Position numbers and translations under genes: made by a program
Shown here: piece after piece, positions 20,345-31,341 of the stretch
Layout of the letters: every line of letters starts with the position of its first letter
How positions within the stretch are numbered: the stretch's first letter is position 1
The notes under the pieces: model-generated
What the model was told of the DNA's origin: nothing
What the model saw: the letters and a program-made list of their open reading frames with translations, nothing else
The model's database searches: none
Source: Diacronema lutheri
Taxonomy: Eukaryota; Haptophyta; Pavlovophyceae; Pavlovales; Pavlovaceae
Assembly: GCA_019448385.1 (NCBI GenBank)
Contig: JAGTXO010000003.1
Span: 434,001-498,000 of the forward strand
DNA length: 64,000 nucleotides
Direction of reading: 5' to 3'

Positions 20345-22744
20345 ATGGCCGCGGGGAACGATCGGCGGATGGACGGACTCGTGTCGATGTTGCTCGAGAC
20401 GCAAGAGCTCGACATGCTCGGCGCGCTCTTCACTGGGCGCTGGGGCGCGAGCAGCTGGTCGCCGTCGCCGCCCGCCGAGCACGACGCGCCGCCCGCCGGC
20501 CGCGAGTGGCGGCCGGTCGCGGGCGAGGGCACGGACGCCGATGGCTGGCGGTACGCAACGTCGCTTCGCCGGCTGGGCGCGCCGCGCGACGGCGGCCGCG
20601 GCGTGCAGCGCCCGACGGATAAGGCGCGCTGGCGTGAGTGGCAGCTCGTTGACGCCGCCGCGCACACCGCCGGGTGCGACGGCTGCGCGTGCGCGGACGG
20701 TGACGACGAGCCGCGCGAGATGGTCGGCGCGTTCCTCCGACTGATGGCCGGCACGCTGTGGCAGTCGTCACGCTTCTCGCATCTGCCGCCCGACCTCGTC
20801 GCGCCCGCGCGGCTGCGCGCAAAGCATGAGGCCGCGTACGAGGCCACATTCCGCGCGCTGCTCGCGCGGCCGGGCGGCGCGGCCGGCGCGCCGCGCTCGG
20901 GCGAGGCGCCGGGCTGGGCGCGCGCGCAGGCGGCGGACGCGCCACTGCTTGGCGAGGCGGTGCGCGCGATGGTGCACGCGCGCGCCGCGTTCGGCTATGC
21001 CGCGCTGCGCGGCCATTTCGCGTCGGTCGGCCGCGCGCTCGGCGGCTTTGCGCTGAGCGGCGGGTACAAGCATGTCGACGCCGAGGCGCACACCACCGCG
21101 CTGTGTGCGCTCACCGGGCTGCAGCCCTCCGACGTTCGGCTGCGACGGTGGGGGGCGACGGCGCTACTGCCCGCGCACTACGTCGCCATCGACCGCTCGG
21201 CCGGCTGGATCGTCGTGTCCGTTCGTGGCACGCATTCTGCCGCCGACGTGCTCACCGACCTGCACGCCGCAGCACACCCGTTCGCGTTGTGCGCGACGGC
21301 GTGCGCCGCGAGCGCGGGCGCACGCGATCCGGGCGGGTGCGATGCGTTCGGCAAGGCGGATGCGCGGCCCGACGGCCGCGTGCGCGGCAGCGTGCACGCG
21401 GGCATGCTCGCGTCCGCGCGCGCGCTTCTCCGATCGGTCACACCGGCCGTTGCACAACTGCGCGCCGAAGAACCGCATGCGGGCGTCGTGGTCGTCGGCC
21501 ACAGCCTCGGCGCGGGCACTGCGGCCCTCCTCGCCGCGCTCATGCGCGACCCTGCCGCCGACGTGTGCCCGCTCGTCGCGCAGCCGCCGCAGCCGCCGCT
21601 GAGTGGCCCGCCGCCGCCGGCGGACGGCGGGGCGCCGGCGTGCGCGGCGGCCGGTGCAGCGGGCGGCGCAGCGATCCCTGACTGGGCGAGCCGCGCGGCG
21701 TCGGCATGCGCGGCGCGCACCGAGCAGTCCGAGCCGCCGCGCGCGGCGGCGCAGCCCCCGCCCGCGCTGCCGCTCGCGCCCGACGCGTGCGCCTTTTGCA
21801 TGAGCCCTCCAGCAATGGCGGAGCTTGCGACCGCGCGGCTGCTCGGTGCATTCGTTACGTCCGTCATCGTCGGCGCGGACGTCGTGCCGAGGCTGTGCGC
21901 GGCGAACGCGTTGCAGCTGTCGGCCGAGATGGAGGACGAGAGCGCGTACGCGGCCATCGCGCAGAGCCAGGCGTGGCGCATCGCGCACGACGGGCTGCGG
22001 GGCGCCGCGCGCGCGCTGAGTGCGATGCGCGAGCGCGCGGCGGCCGCGCGGCGCGCGACGGATAGCGCAGCCGGCGCGCCGTGCGCCGCGCCGGCGGCGG
22101 CAGCGGCAGGCGAGGCGGCGGCGATCGAGACGGCCTCGCTTCTCCGCGCGGGCCAGGCCGCGCCCGAGCCCGCGCTCGCCACCAACGCAGCAGTCAGGGG
22201 CGGTTTGGACGCGCGCGCCGAGAGCGACGGCGCGGACGGCCAGCCCACGGCCGAGTGGGCGCCGGTGCTGCCGAGCGAGCTGCGGCGCGGCGGCGCGGGC
22301 CACCACTTCCCGCCTGGCCGGATCATTCACCTGTGCGACCGACGGCCCCGCCGCGCCGCGCGCACGCACGCATCGTCCACAGATGCGATCACCGTCGCGA
22401 TGGCAGCCGAGGCGAGCGCGGACCTGCTCGTCCCAATGGACAGCGCGCCACAGCTCGCACGCGACGAGACCTTGAACGCGGCGCAGCCCGTGCTCATTGC
22501 GACCGCGACCGCGCTCGCCACCGACGGCGGGTCGGCCTCGGGCGCAGGTGCAAATACGTCAGCGCATGGTGCGCAAGCTCATTCTGCGCCTGGCACACCC
22601 GTGGTCGGCGTCGCACTCGTCGAGCCGGCGCTGTACAGCAAGATTTTGCTGATGCCCGACGAGATGCTGAGCGACCATTTGCCCGACCGCGTCCTCGAGC
22701 TGCTCGAGCGCGCACACAGTGCCGCGCTAAGGCGGGCGAACTAG
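20345..22744 (+). CDS. Class 3 (diacylglycerol lipase-like) lipase with an N-terminal DysF-like motif
   Basis: 799 residues from the ATG at 20345; an in-frame upstream ATG at 20216 lies in the shared promoter. Residues about 50-95 contain DGWRYATSL and DKARWREWQLV, resembling the dysferlin/peroxin (DysF) repeat. The lipase core has VVSVRGTHSAADVLTDL (oxyanion side) and VVVGHSLGAG with nucleophile Ser 387. It continues with VGADVVPRL (Asp 512), PPGRIIHL and MLSDHLPDRV (His 778), matching the DAGL triad and its DHxPD ending. An Ala-rich insert separates Ser from Asp. The expected reaction is release of the sn-1 acyl chain from diacylglycerol. No transmembrane helices precede the core, unlike animal DAGL, so it is probably soluble or peripheral. 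Confidence 0.85.
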   Translation: MAAGNDRRMDGLVSMLLETQELDMLGALFTGRWGASSWSPSPPAEHDAPPAGREWRPVAGEGTDADGWRYATSLRRLGAPRDGGRGVQRPTDKARWREWQLVDAAAHTAGCDGCACADGDDEPREMVGAFLRLMAGTLWQSSRFSHLPPDLVAPARLRAKHEAAYEATFRALLARPGGAAGAPRSGEAPGWARAQAADAPLLGEAVRAMVHARAAFGYAALRGHFASVGRALGGFALSGGYKHVDAEAHTTALCALTGLQPSDVRLRRWGATALLPAHYVAIDRSAGWIVVSVRGTHSAADVLTDLHAAAHPFALCATACAASAGARDPGGCDAFGKADARPDGRVRGSVHAGMLASARALLRSVTPAVAQLRAEEPHAGVVVVGHSLGAGTAALLAALMRDPAADVCPLVAQPPQPPLSGPPPPADGGAPACAAAGAAGGAAIPDWASRAASACAARTEQSEPPRAAAQPPPALPLAPDACAFCMSPPAMAELATARLLGAFVTSVIVGADVVPRLCAANALQLSAEMEDESAYAAIAQSQAWRIAHDGLRGAARALSAMRERAAAARRATDSAAGAPCAAPAAAAAGEAAAIETASLLRAGQAAPEPALATNAAVRGGLDARAESDGADGQPTAEWAPVLPSELRRGGAGHHFPPGRIIHLCDRRPRRAARTHASSTDAITVAMAAEASADLLVPMDSAPQLARDETLNAAQPVLIATATALATDGGSASGAGANTSAHGAQAHSAPGTPVVGVALVEPALYSKILLMPDEMLSDHLPDRVLELLERAHSAALRRAN

Positions 22745-23580
22745 TCGTCTGGGGCAGCGGGTTGCGTTGGGCACTGCGCGCCCACCCAGCGCGCAACGGC
22801 GGGAACAACAGCCGCGTGAGAGGCTCGCCGCCGCTGCCGCCGCCGTGCGCGAGAGAAGAGAAGGCAGGGGCTCAAAGGAAAGCCTCCAGCAGCGCGCGAT
22901 TGGGCGCGGGCGAGTGCCCGGGCGGTGTGCGCGCAGTCGGCGGGCTTGTGTCACCCGCCGCGTCGGATTGTGCGTGCCCGTCGATCGACACGCACGACGG
23001 ACAAGCCTGGACCGCGCCCTCGCCTGCGCGGCGTCGCAAAGGGGGGCCAGCTCAGGTCGGGTCGCGCGACAGCGTCTGCCAGCGCCGGCCTCGTGCGCGC
23101 GAGCGCGCACCCCGGTACGCCCGGCCCAACGGCCTCCCGCGCAGCACGCCGCTGCAGCCGGTGCGAGCGCCCGTCCGTGCGGCGCTTGAGCAAGCCGAGC
23201 TCGCTTAGCGCCGACCGCGCGAGAAGCGCAAGCCGAAGGTTGAGCGCAGAGCGCGCAAGCCGAGCACGTTCGCCGTGCCGCGCCGCACGGAGCCGCGCGC
23301 GTTGCGTGCGGTGCGGCGTGGCGCGGCGCGGCGCACGGTGTAGCTCGCCGCGGGCGCGCGCACTCGCACATGCCCGCATCGGCGCGCTGGCGATCGTCCG
23401 CGCACACGTCGCCATCGGCCGTCGAGGCGCATGCACCCCTTCTCCGTTCCCACGCAGAGCCCCGCATCATGCCCATGCCCCATGCTAACGACACTTACCG
23501 GGTCGGCGGAGGGGCGTGCACGGGGCCGAGGCGTGACGAACGGAGCGAGCGAAAAGGGCGCACGCAACGTCGGGCCGAAG
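22745..23580. other. Stretch without a recognised gene
   Basis: About 830 bp after the lipase stop. Frames are open but Arg/Ala-rich with no family resemblance, and no repeats of note. Probably spacer or old retroelement debris. Confidence 0.45.
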
Positions 23581-24120
23581 TCAGGGCGTCGACCCTGTGC
23601 ACGCCGGCAGCGGGGACGGCCGGGACGGCAAGGACGCGGCAGGACGCGGCATGGGCGGGCACCCACACGCGCCTAGCCACCCTCCGCCGCCATCGCCACG
23701 TCGGCAGCAGACGCCGTCCACACCGCCGCAGGCGTCCACGTGCGTCCACGTCGCCTGGACGCCGTGGGCGGCGCGGCGCTGCGGCGGCGCCTGCCCGCGC
23801 GCCATCTGCGCGCGCGCGAGCAGGAGCTGCGCGTGCCCACGCACGACGCACGCGGCGAGCTGAAGGCGTGTGTGCCGCTCGAGCACCGCCCGGGCGACGG
23901 CACGCGAGGGCGCGCCCATGCGCGCCATCCACGCGTCCGCGCCCATGTGCGAGAAGGTGGCGAGCAGGTCAGCGAGGCCGGTCGACCACTCGTCCAACGA
24001 GCCGACAACCAGCGCGCGGATCGGCGGGAACGAGTCGAGGCGAGCCTGCATCGGGCCCACCTGGCCCGGCTGCATGCCGAAGAGCTCCTCGTCGAGCTGG
24101 GCACACGCGCGCGCCGACGG
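23581..24120 (-). mobile_element. Retroelement end-domain fragment, inverted
   Basis: The minus frame reads VGPMQARLDSFPPIRAL, VVGSLDEWSTGLADLL and HMGADAWMARMGAPSR. This is clearly homologous to the C-terminal 130 residues of the plus-strand fragment at 25570-26010 (VGPMQRRLHEFPPLQAV, HMGADAWMARMRAPTR), at roughly 60% identity by eye. The likely start of homology is near 24120 and it fades near 23600. It is a fragment only, in opposite orientation to its neighbour, so the two were not copied as one unit. Confidence 0.75.
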
Positions 24121-24149
24121 CAGCGTGGGGCAGGATCGATCCGCTCCAC

Positions 24150-26015
24150 ATGGCCACGCTCGAGGCCTGCCGCGGCTCGATCCCGCTCGGCTCGGTGCCA
24201 GACGGCGCGGGTGGCGCGCATTACGGCATCGATGTCTACGGCGTGCCCATCGGCGCGCGCGAGTATGTGCACTCGACCCTCAGCACGAAGGCCGACGAGC
24301 TTGCCGGCAAAGCGAACAACATGATTCAGTCGCTCGGCTCGTCGGACAAACAGTCGCTGTGGGTCGTGTTGCGCTGCTCGTTCCAGCACCGCTTCGCATG
24401 GTTCACCTCTAACTCCTACCCTTCCGACGCGGCCGGCGCGGCGGCGATCTACGACGCTGCCGTCCTTCGGGTCGCCACCGTCGCCCTCGGCGTCTCGGTG
24501 TCCACAGATGCTCACGCCTGCCGCCGGCTGTTCCTACCGGTCGCGCAGCACGGCGGCGGCCTGCGCAGGCAGGCCGACTCTGCGCTCGCGGAAGTCTGGG
24601 GCGCAGCGTGGCGGGTCGTGCCACACTTGCTCGACACGCTCGCGCCGGACGGCACGGTGCTCATGCAGGGCATCCTCGACCGCCCGGCCATCGCAGCTCG
24701 CGTCGGTCGCGGCGCATTCGAAGACATGCCCACGCAGGGCTGGCGCCAGTTTTTCGCCTCGGGCTCGCGCCTAGGCGGCGAGCTCGAGGCGACGTGGAGT
24801 CGCATGCAGACGGAGCTGGCCGGATGGGGGCAGCAGCCGGACGGCGTGGAGGTGCGCGTGCTGCACTTGCCCGCTGGGTCGGTCGCACCCGCGGCGCCCG
24901 ACGCGGGTCGCAGGCCCAACCTGCAGGCCGACATCACCGGCGACCGCGAGCGCTGCCGCCTCGCGATGCTCGACGCGGAGCACGCCGCCATGCCCCCCTC
25001 CGCACGCGCGCGCCAGCTGTGGTTCGCACTCGGTCGGGAGAGCGGCTTGTTTCTCTCGTTGCTGCCGCGCGGCCTCGGCGCCTTCTCGTGCGCGGAGTGG
25101 GTCGAGGCCACGGCGCGCTACTTTGGCCTGCCGAGCCCGGCATGCGCGCCGCTCGCGGCGGCGGGCGCGCGCCTCCCGCGCAGCGGCGCGCAGCGGCCGG
25201 TGCCCGTCGACGCTTACGGCGACTCGATCGCTGCGGCGCCCGGCGTCGCGCACGACCACTTCGCCAAGCTTCGGCATGACCCGGTTCTCGCCGCGGTCGC
25301 GTCGCTCGCTCGCATGGCGGGCGCCTACGTGCGCCTCGAGGACAGTGACATCTTCGGCTCCGTGCTCGCCGGCGTGCCGGCCGCGGGCCGCCGTGCGCTC
25401 GGTCGCCGGCGCGTGCCGACAGTCGACTTCGTCATCGCGCTCCGCAGCCAGCTGAACCTCTTCGAGCTCAAGACGCTCGCCTTCTGCCCGACGCGCTACA
25501 AGCCGTGGGCGGACGCCCGACGCTGCGGGGCAGTGGAGCTGCGCGCGCGCGAGGTGCCGAGGGAGCGGCTGCGCGAGTGCGTCGCGCTCGACCGGGAGGT
25601 CTTCGCGGCGCCAGAGGGCCACGTGGGCCCGATGCAGCGGCGCCTCCACGAGTTCCCGCCGCTGCAGGCGGTCGTCGTCGGCAGTTTTGGCGAATGGTCG
25701 GCCGGGCTGGCTGCACTCCTCAAGACGCTCTCGCACATGGGCGCGGACGCGTGGATGGCACGCATGCGCGCGCCGACTCGCGGCGCCGCCCAGGCGTCGC
25801 TCGAGCGCGTCATGCGCCACCAGCTCGCCGCGTGTGTGGTGCGCGGGCACGCGCAGCTGCTGCTCGCGCGCGCGCGCATGGTGCGCGCGGGGGCCGCGCC
25901 GCGTCGTGCGGCCGACCAGGCGGCGGAAGCGGGCGCTGACGCGTGCGGTGGTTTGGACGGCGTGTATCGCCTGCACGCGGGCGGCGGCACGCGACCGGCA
26001 GCGCGCGGCGGTTAG
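24150..26015 (+). mobile_element. Retroelement fragment: reverse-transcriptase C-terminal part plus PD-(D/E)xK-like end domain
   Basis: One open frame of about 620 residues. Its first part (YGIDVYGVPIGAREYV, SSDKQSLWVVLRCS, FTSNSYPSDAAGAA, PVAQHGGGLRRQADSA) follows the pattern found after the polymerase core in non-LTR-type reverse transcriptases of algae and oomycetes. The last 250 residues (VPTVDFVIAL, LFELKTLAFCPTRY, VVVGSFGEWSAGL, CVVRGHAQLLLARARM) form an end domain with a PD-ExK-like set D...ExK. The catalytic polymerase core is not present upstream, so the element is incomplete at its 5' side. The frame is otherwise intact, which suggests a young insertion or continued use. Assignment to the LINE class is inferred from this domain order. 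Confidence 0.7.
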
Positions 26016-27231
26016 GCACGTGCGGGCCCTTTGGGCCCGTCGGGCCTCGCTGCCCGCTCGCTGGTGACCGGGATGCGCGGGAATCGACGACATTGGTGGC
26101 TACTCGATTCCCCCGCAGCTGGTGCTGACCCCGCTGTCCTGACGTAAGCGCCGTTTATTACTTCCCATACAGTGCCTGACCAGGTCCTTAAGTAGAGCGC
26201 TGACTCACTCACCGTCGCGTGCACGGCAGAGCATCCGTCGTTGAGCAGCAGGATGCGCTCAAGGACGGGGGCGAGCGCAATCCTCTTTGCGATGCAGACC
26301 CGATGGAAGCAGGCAAAGACGACGGCGTGCCGAAAGATCTGCGTGCGGTTCAACCCGCCGCAGGCGATGCCGTGCGAGCCATCAATGTCCAGGTCTCCGC
26401 GCGGGTAGTACATGCCGCCGTGCATGTTGATGTTCGCCTCGTTGAACACCGCCTGCGTCTTCTGCACCTCCGCCTTTAGCCAAAGCCCTTGCTGGAAGTG
26501 CGGCGCGAGGTCGCGGAGCACCTGGTCGGCGAGCGGCTTGAGCTTGAGGTTGTCTCCGGCAATGTTCTCGCAGAAGAACCTGTTGTACAGCGCGCCCGGC
26601 GCGGTGGACGATTCGTCTGGGTAGATCGAACGCAAAAACCACGTCAGCGTCTCGCGCAGCTCGTAGACCACGGCGTACTTGGCCAGCTGTGCGAGGTGAT
26701 CCCGAGCATTGGCGCGAAGCTCAACGATCAGCTCGTCGCGGCTCTTGATCAGCTCGTCGCTTTTCTTGATCACCTCGTCGCGGCTCTTGATCAGCTCGTC
26801 GCCTTTCTGGAGCAGCGTGGCATACGTCTGGAGCATGTCCTGAAAGGGCGCCCGGATGTCCTCTTGCACGTCGCCCGGCACGAGGCGGCCAAACCACCAG
26901 GGCAGTTTCGGCCCCTCTGTCGGCGACGACGCGCCTGCGGCGGGTGCGCACGCGGTGCGAGGACCGGCGCGTCAGCGGCGATCGTCACGAAGCGCACGAC
27001 TCGCTCATGCAGGCGCGCACCTGTGCTCATCCCCGACTTGGACGAGAGCACCGGCAGTGCGCACATCCGCGATGCGCACATCTGCTGGATCTGCGACCGT
27101 GCGCCTGCGGCGAGTGCAGCCAGATGGCGAGGGAAGACGCGTGAAGCAGGTGGCGTCACCCGACGCTCAACGCACCCGTGCAACCGCACGCGCGCACCTG
27201 TGCGCACCAACGTCGTGTACATTCGGACCAT
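26012..27231 (-). CDS. Array coiled-coil protein, copy 1 (two exons)
   Basis: Exons 27231-27021 and 26934-26012; the 86-bp intron starts GTGCGC, ends CCGCAG and is phase 1. The join gives a 377-residue protein beginning MVRMYTTLVRTGARV. Exon 2 reads GPKLPWWFGRLVPGDV, then four heptads of the type KSRDEVI, then AVVYELRETLTWFLRSIYPDE and GGMYYPRGDLDIDG. The heptads predict a coiled coil, so the protein probably oligomerises. The family is not recognised. The C-terminus differs from copies 2-4, because a deletion of about 70 bp fuses it to flanking DNA. It diverges from the plus gene at 27278, with 46 bp between starts. Confidence 0.65.
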
Positions 27232-28169
27232 GAGGCGGCCGTCCCGCAGTACTTTCGTTGGGTAAATCGCGTACAGTATGTGCACTAATAACGAGTTACG
27301 ACGCTTCCGGGCGAGTCAAGGGAGGCGTGGCAGCAGGGAAGTGCATGATCCGCTCGTCGACCAGCTCACGACGGCCGCGCGCAACGCTGGCTGCTACGCG
27401 CGGCAGGAGGACAGCTCGTTCTACCGCTCAGCCATCCCGCAGGACGCGCTCGACGCCATGGGCGCGCGCGCGGGGACGGCGCGACGCTCGCGCGTCCCGG
27501 TGCCGGACATAACACTCCAGCACGATGCCGCGCGTGGCCTCGAGCTCGTCAGGGTGAAGACGATCAGCTTCTGCGAATCGAGGTACCCGTCCGGCGCGCA
27601 CGACGGTGTCGCCCGACGCGAGCGCGCCATCGCCCCGGAGTACCTGCGCAAGGCGCGCGCGCTTGACCGCGCGTTTGGCCTTGCGCAGGCGGGTGCGGGC
27701 ACCGAGGACGCGACGATCGGCCCGATCGAGGCCAAGTACCGTTCGGTGGCGCCCGTGCGTGGTGCGGTCGTGGGCGGCTTTAACGAGGGCAGTGCCGGCC
27801 TCTACAGCCTCATCGCTGACATCTCTGCGGCGGCGGGGCGCAAAGTGCACTCGCATTTGGGCCTGAGCGCGGCGGCCGCCGCGGCGGCCGCGCGGCGGGT
27901 GCTCATCTCGCACGTCGGCACGATGGCTGCGCGCGGCCATGCGCAGCTCATCCTCGCGCGCCTGCGATTCATCGCTCCGCTCGCCGCGCAGCGCGCGTCC
28001 AGTCGCGCGCCCGCACGCAGTGTCTTCTCTATGCGCTCGCTTGAGGTGGCGCTCATGGCGCAGGGGGCCGGCGGGCGCTGTTTTGGTGGTGCGGTGGCGG
28101 CGTAGGGGGGTTTCGGCTCTCGTGCGGCTTTCAGGCGGTGGCGCGACACGTGATACCATGCCGTCCTCA
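26170..28169. repeat. Tandem array unit 1 (about 2.0 kb)
   Basis: First of four direct repeats, with boundaries taken at the shared CAGTGCCTGACCAGGTCC. It lacks about 70 bp present at the start of units 2-4 and has a 30-40 bp longer 5' part in its plus gene. It contains both genes of the divergent pair. Confidence 0.9.
27278..28105 (+). CDS. Array copy of the retroelement-type end domain, copy 1
   Basis: 275 residues starting MCTNNELRRFRASQ. The core (VPVPDITLQHD, LELVRVKTISFCESRY, VVGGFNEGSAGLYSLI, ARGHAQLILARLRF) is homologous to the last 250 residues of the retroelement frame at 24150-26015. Here it stands alone, with no reverse-transcriptase part. The PD-ExK-like residue set is not intact, so nuclease activity is doubtful. 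Its maintenance as an open frame in most units suggests selection or very recent amplification. Confidence 0.6.
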   Translation: MCTNNELRRFRASQGRRGSREVHDPLVDQLTTAARNAGCYARQEDSSFYRSAIPQDALDAMGARAGTARRSRVPVPDITLQHDAARGLELVRVKTISFCESRYPSGAHDGVARRERAIAPEYLRKARALDRAFGLAQAGAGTEDATIGPIEAKYRSVAPVRGAVVGGFNEGSAGLYSLIADISAAAGRKVHSHLGLSAAAAAAAARRVLISHVGTMAARGHAQLILARLRFIAPLAAQRASSRAPARSVFSMRSLEVALMAQGAGGRCFGGAVAA

Positions 28170-28223
28170 CAGTGCCTGACCAGGTCCATAAGTAGAGCGC
28201 TGACTCACTCGGCCAGTGACGAG

Positions 28224-29323
28224 TCACATCGGCGACGGCATCTCCGGCTCGGGCGGCCGCGGAATGTACGCGCCCTTCTCGATCGTCGCGTGCACGGCAG
28301 AGCATCCGTCGTTGAGCAGCAGGATGCGCTCAAGGACGGGGGCGAGCGCAATTCTCTTTGCGATGCAGACCCGATGGAAGCAGGCAAAGACGACGGCGTG
28401 CCGAAAGATCTGCGTGCGGTTCAACCCGCCGCAGGCGATGCCGTGCGAGCCATCAATGTCCAGGTCTCCGCGCGGGTAGTACATGCCGCCGTGCATGTTG
28501 ATGTTCGCCTCGTTGAACACCACCTGCGTCTTCTGCACCTCCGCCTTTAGCCAAAGCCCTTGCTGGAAGTGCGGCGCGAGGTCGCGGAGCACCTGGTCGG
28601 CGAGCGGCTTGAGCTTGAGGTTGTCTCCGGCAATGTTCTCGCAGAAGAACCTGTTGTACAGCGCGCCCGGCGCGGTGGACGATTCGTCTGGGTAGATCGA
28701 ACGCAAAAACCACGTCAGCGTCTCGCGCAGCTCGTAGACCACGGCGTACTTGGCCAGCTGTGCGAGGTGATCCCGAGCATTGGCGCGAAGCTCAACGATC
28801 AGCTCGTCGCGGCTCTTGATCAGCTTGTCGTCTTTCTTGATCACCTCGTCGCGGCTCTTGATCACCTCGTCGCGGCTCTTGATCAGCTCGTCGCCTTTCT
28901 GGAGCAGCGCGGCATACGTCTGGAGCATGTCCTGAAAGGGCGCCCGGATGTCCTCTTGCACGTCGCCCGGCACGAGGCGGCCAAACCACCAGGGCAGTTT
29001 CGGCCCCCCTGTCGGCGACGACGCGCCTGCGGCGGGTGCGCACGCGGTGCGAGGACCGGCGCGTCAGCGGCGATCGTCGCGAAGCGCGCGACTTGCTCAT
29101 GCAGGCGCGCACCTGTGCTCATCCCCGACTTGGACGAGAGCACCGGCAGTGCGCACATCCGCGATGCGCACATCTGCTGGATCTGCGACCGTGCGCCTGC
29201 GGCGAGTGCAGCCAGATGGCGAGGGAAGACGCGTGAAGCAGGTGGCGTCACCCGACGCTCAACGCACTCGTGCAACCGCACGCGCGCACCTGTGCGCACC
29301 AACGTCTTGTACATTCGGACCAT
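28224..29323 (-). CDS. Array coiled-coil protein, copy 2
   Basis: Exons 29323-29113 and 29026-28224 give 337 residues with five heptads, in frame. The C-terminus is EKGAYIPRPPEPEMPSPM, shared with copies 3 and 4 and therefore the likely ancestral end. Intron and architecture are as in copy 1. Confidence 0.65.
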
Positions 29324-29370
29324 GAGGCGGCCGTCCCGCATTACTTTCGTTGGGTTAAATCGCGTACAGT

Positions 29371-30165
29371 ATGTGCACTAATAACGAGTTACGACGCTTC
29401 CGGGCGAGTCAAGGGAGGCGTGGCAGCAGGGAAGTGCATGATCCGCTCGTCGACCAAGCTCACGACGGCCGCAGCTCGTTCTACCGCTCAGCCATCCCGC
29501 AGGACGCGCTCGACGCCATGGGCGCGCGCGCGGGGACGGCGCGACGCTCGCGCGTCCCGGTGCCGGACATAACACTCCAGCACGATGCCGCGCGTGGCCT
29601 CGAGCTCGTCAGGGTGAAGACGATCAGCTTCTGCGAATCGAGGTACCCGTCCGGCGCGCACGACGGTGTCGCCCGACGCGAGCGCGCCATCGCCCCGGAG
29701 TACCTGCGCAAGGCGCGCGCGCTTGACCGCGCGTTTGGCCTTGCGCAGGCGGGTGCGGGCACCGAGGACGCGACGATCGGCCCGATCGAGGCCAAGTACC
29801 GTTCGGTGGCGCCCGTGCGTGGTGCGGCCGTGGGCGGCTTTAACGAGGGCAGTGCCGGCCTCTACAGCCTCATCGCTGACATCTCTGTGGCGGCGGGGCG
29901 CAAAGTGCACTCGCATTTGGGCCTGAGCGCGGCGGCCGCCGCGGCGGCCGCGCGGCGGGTGCTCATCTCGCACGTCGGCACGATGGCTGCGCGCGGCCAT
30001 GCGCAGCTCATCCTCGCGCGCCTGCGATTCATCGCTCCGCTCGCCGCGCAGCGCGCGTCCAGTCGCGCGCCCGCGCGCAGTGTCTTCTCCATGCGCTCGC
30101 TTGAGGTGGCGCTCATGGCGCAGGGGGCCGGCGGGCGCTGTTTTGGTGGTGCGGTGGCGGCGTAG
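29371..30165 (+). CDS. Array copy of the retroelement-type end domain, copy 2
   Basis: 264 residues, nearly identical to copy 1 except for a shorter segment after HDPLVDQ. Same core motifs and start context. Divergent from the minus gene, with 47 bp between starts. Confidence 0.6.
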   Translation: MCTNNELRRFRASQGRRGSREVHDPLVDQAHDGRSSFYRSAIPQDALDAMGARAGTARRSRVPVPDITLQHDAARGLELVRVKTISFCESRYPSGAHDGVARRERAIAPEYLRKARALDRAFGLAQAGAGTEDATIGPIEAKYRSVAPVRGAAVGGFNEGSAGLYSLIADISVAAGRKVHSHLGLSAAAAAAAARRVLISHVGTMAARGHAQLILARLRFIAPLAAQRASSRAPARSVFSMRSLEVALMAQGAGGRCFGGAVAA

Positions 30166-30283
30166 GGGGGTTTCGGCTCTCGTGCGGCTTTCAGGCGGTG
30201 GCGCGACACGTGATACCATGCCGTCCTCACAGTGCCTGACCAGGTCCATAAGTAGAGCGCTGACTCACTCGGCCAGTGACGAG

Positions 30284-31341
30284 TCACATCGGCGACGGCA
30301 TCTCCGGCTCGGGCGGCCGCGGAATGTACGCGCCCTTCTCGATCGTCGCGTGCACGGCAGAGCATCCGTCGTTGAGCAGCAGGATGCGCTCAAGGACGGG
30401 GGCGAGCGCAATTCTCTTTGCGATGCAGACCCGATGGAAGCAGGCAAAGACGACGGCGTGCCGAAAGATCAGCGCGCGGTTCAACCCGCCGCAGGCGATG
30501 CCGTGCGAGCCATCAATGTCCAGGTCTCCGCGCGGGTAGTACATGCCGCCGTGCATGTTGATGTTCGCCTCGTTGAACACCGCCTGCGTCTTCTGCACCT
30601 CCGCCTTTAGCCAAAGCCCTTGCTGGAAGTGCGGCGCGAGGTCGCGGAGCACCTGGTCGGCGAGCGGCTTGAGCTTGAGGTTGTCTCCGGCAATGTTCTC
30701 GGAGAAGAACCTGTTGTACAGCGCGCCCGGCGCGGTGGACGATTCGTCTGGGTAGATCGAACGCAAAAACCACGTCAGCGTCTCGCGCAGCTCGTAGACC
30801 ACGGCGTACTTGGCCAGCTGTGCGAGGTGATTCCGAGCATTGGCGCGAAGCTCCACGATCAGCTCGTCGCTTTTCTTGATCACCTCGTCGCGGCTCTTGA
30901 TCAGCTCGTCGCCTTTCTGGAGCAGCGCGGCATACGTCTGGAGCATGTCCTGAAAGGGCGCCCGGATGTCCTCTTGCACGTCGCCCGGCACGAGGCGGCC
31001 AAACCACCAGGGCAGTTTCGGCCCCTCTGTCGGCGACGACGCGCCTGCGGCGGGTGCGCACGCGGTGCGAGGACCGGCGCGTCAGCGGCGATCGTCACGA
31101 AGCGCGCGACTCGCTCATGCAGGCGCGCACCTGTGCTCATCCCCGACTTGGACGAGAGCACCGGCAGTGCGCACATCCGCGATGCGCACATCTGCTGGAT
31201 CTGCGACCGTGCGCCTGCGGTGAGTGCAGCCAGATGGCGAGGAAAGACGCGTGAAGCAGGTGGCGTCACCCGACGCTCAACGCACTCGTGCAACCGCACG
31301 CGCGCACCTGTGCGCACCAACGTCGTGTACATTCGGACCAT
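30284..31341 (-). CDS. Array coiled-coil protein, copy 3
   Basis: Exons 31341-31131 and 31044-30284 give 323 residues with only three heptads, in frame. One substitution near the middle (NRALIFRH for NRTQIFRH) distinguishes it. Confidence 0.65.

Larger units (their letters stand above)
28170..30229. repeat. Tandem array unit 2 (2,060 bp)
   Basis: Nearly identical to units 1 and 3 apart from scattered substitutions and small indels. Contains both genes of the pair. Confidence 0.95.

Noticed and set aside
26700-26820. 21-bp repeats considered as a CRISPR array
   Set aside because: They are directly adjacent coding heptads without spacers, in a eukaryotic gene.
28010-28550. Plus frames facing the coiled-coil genes in each array unit
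   Set aside because: They recur only because the unit is repeated. They are the complement of the minus gene exons and show no family.
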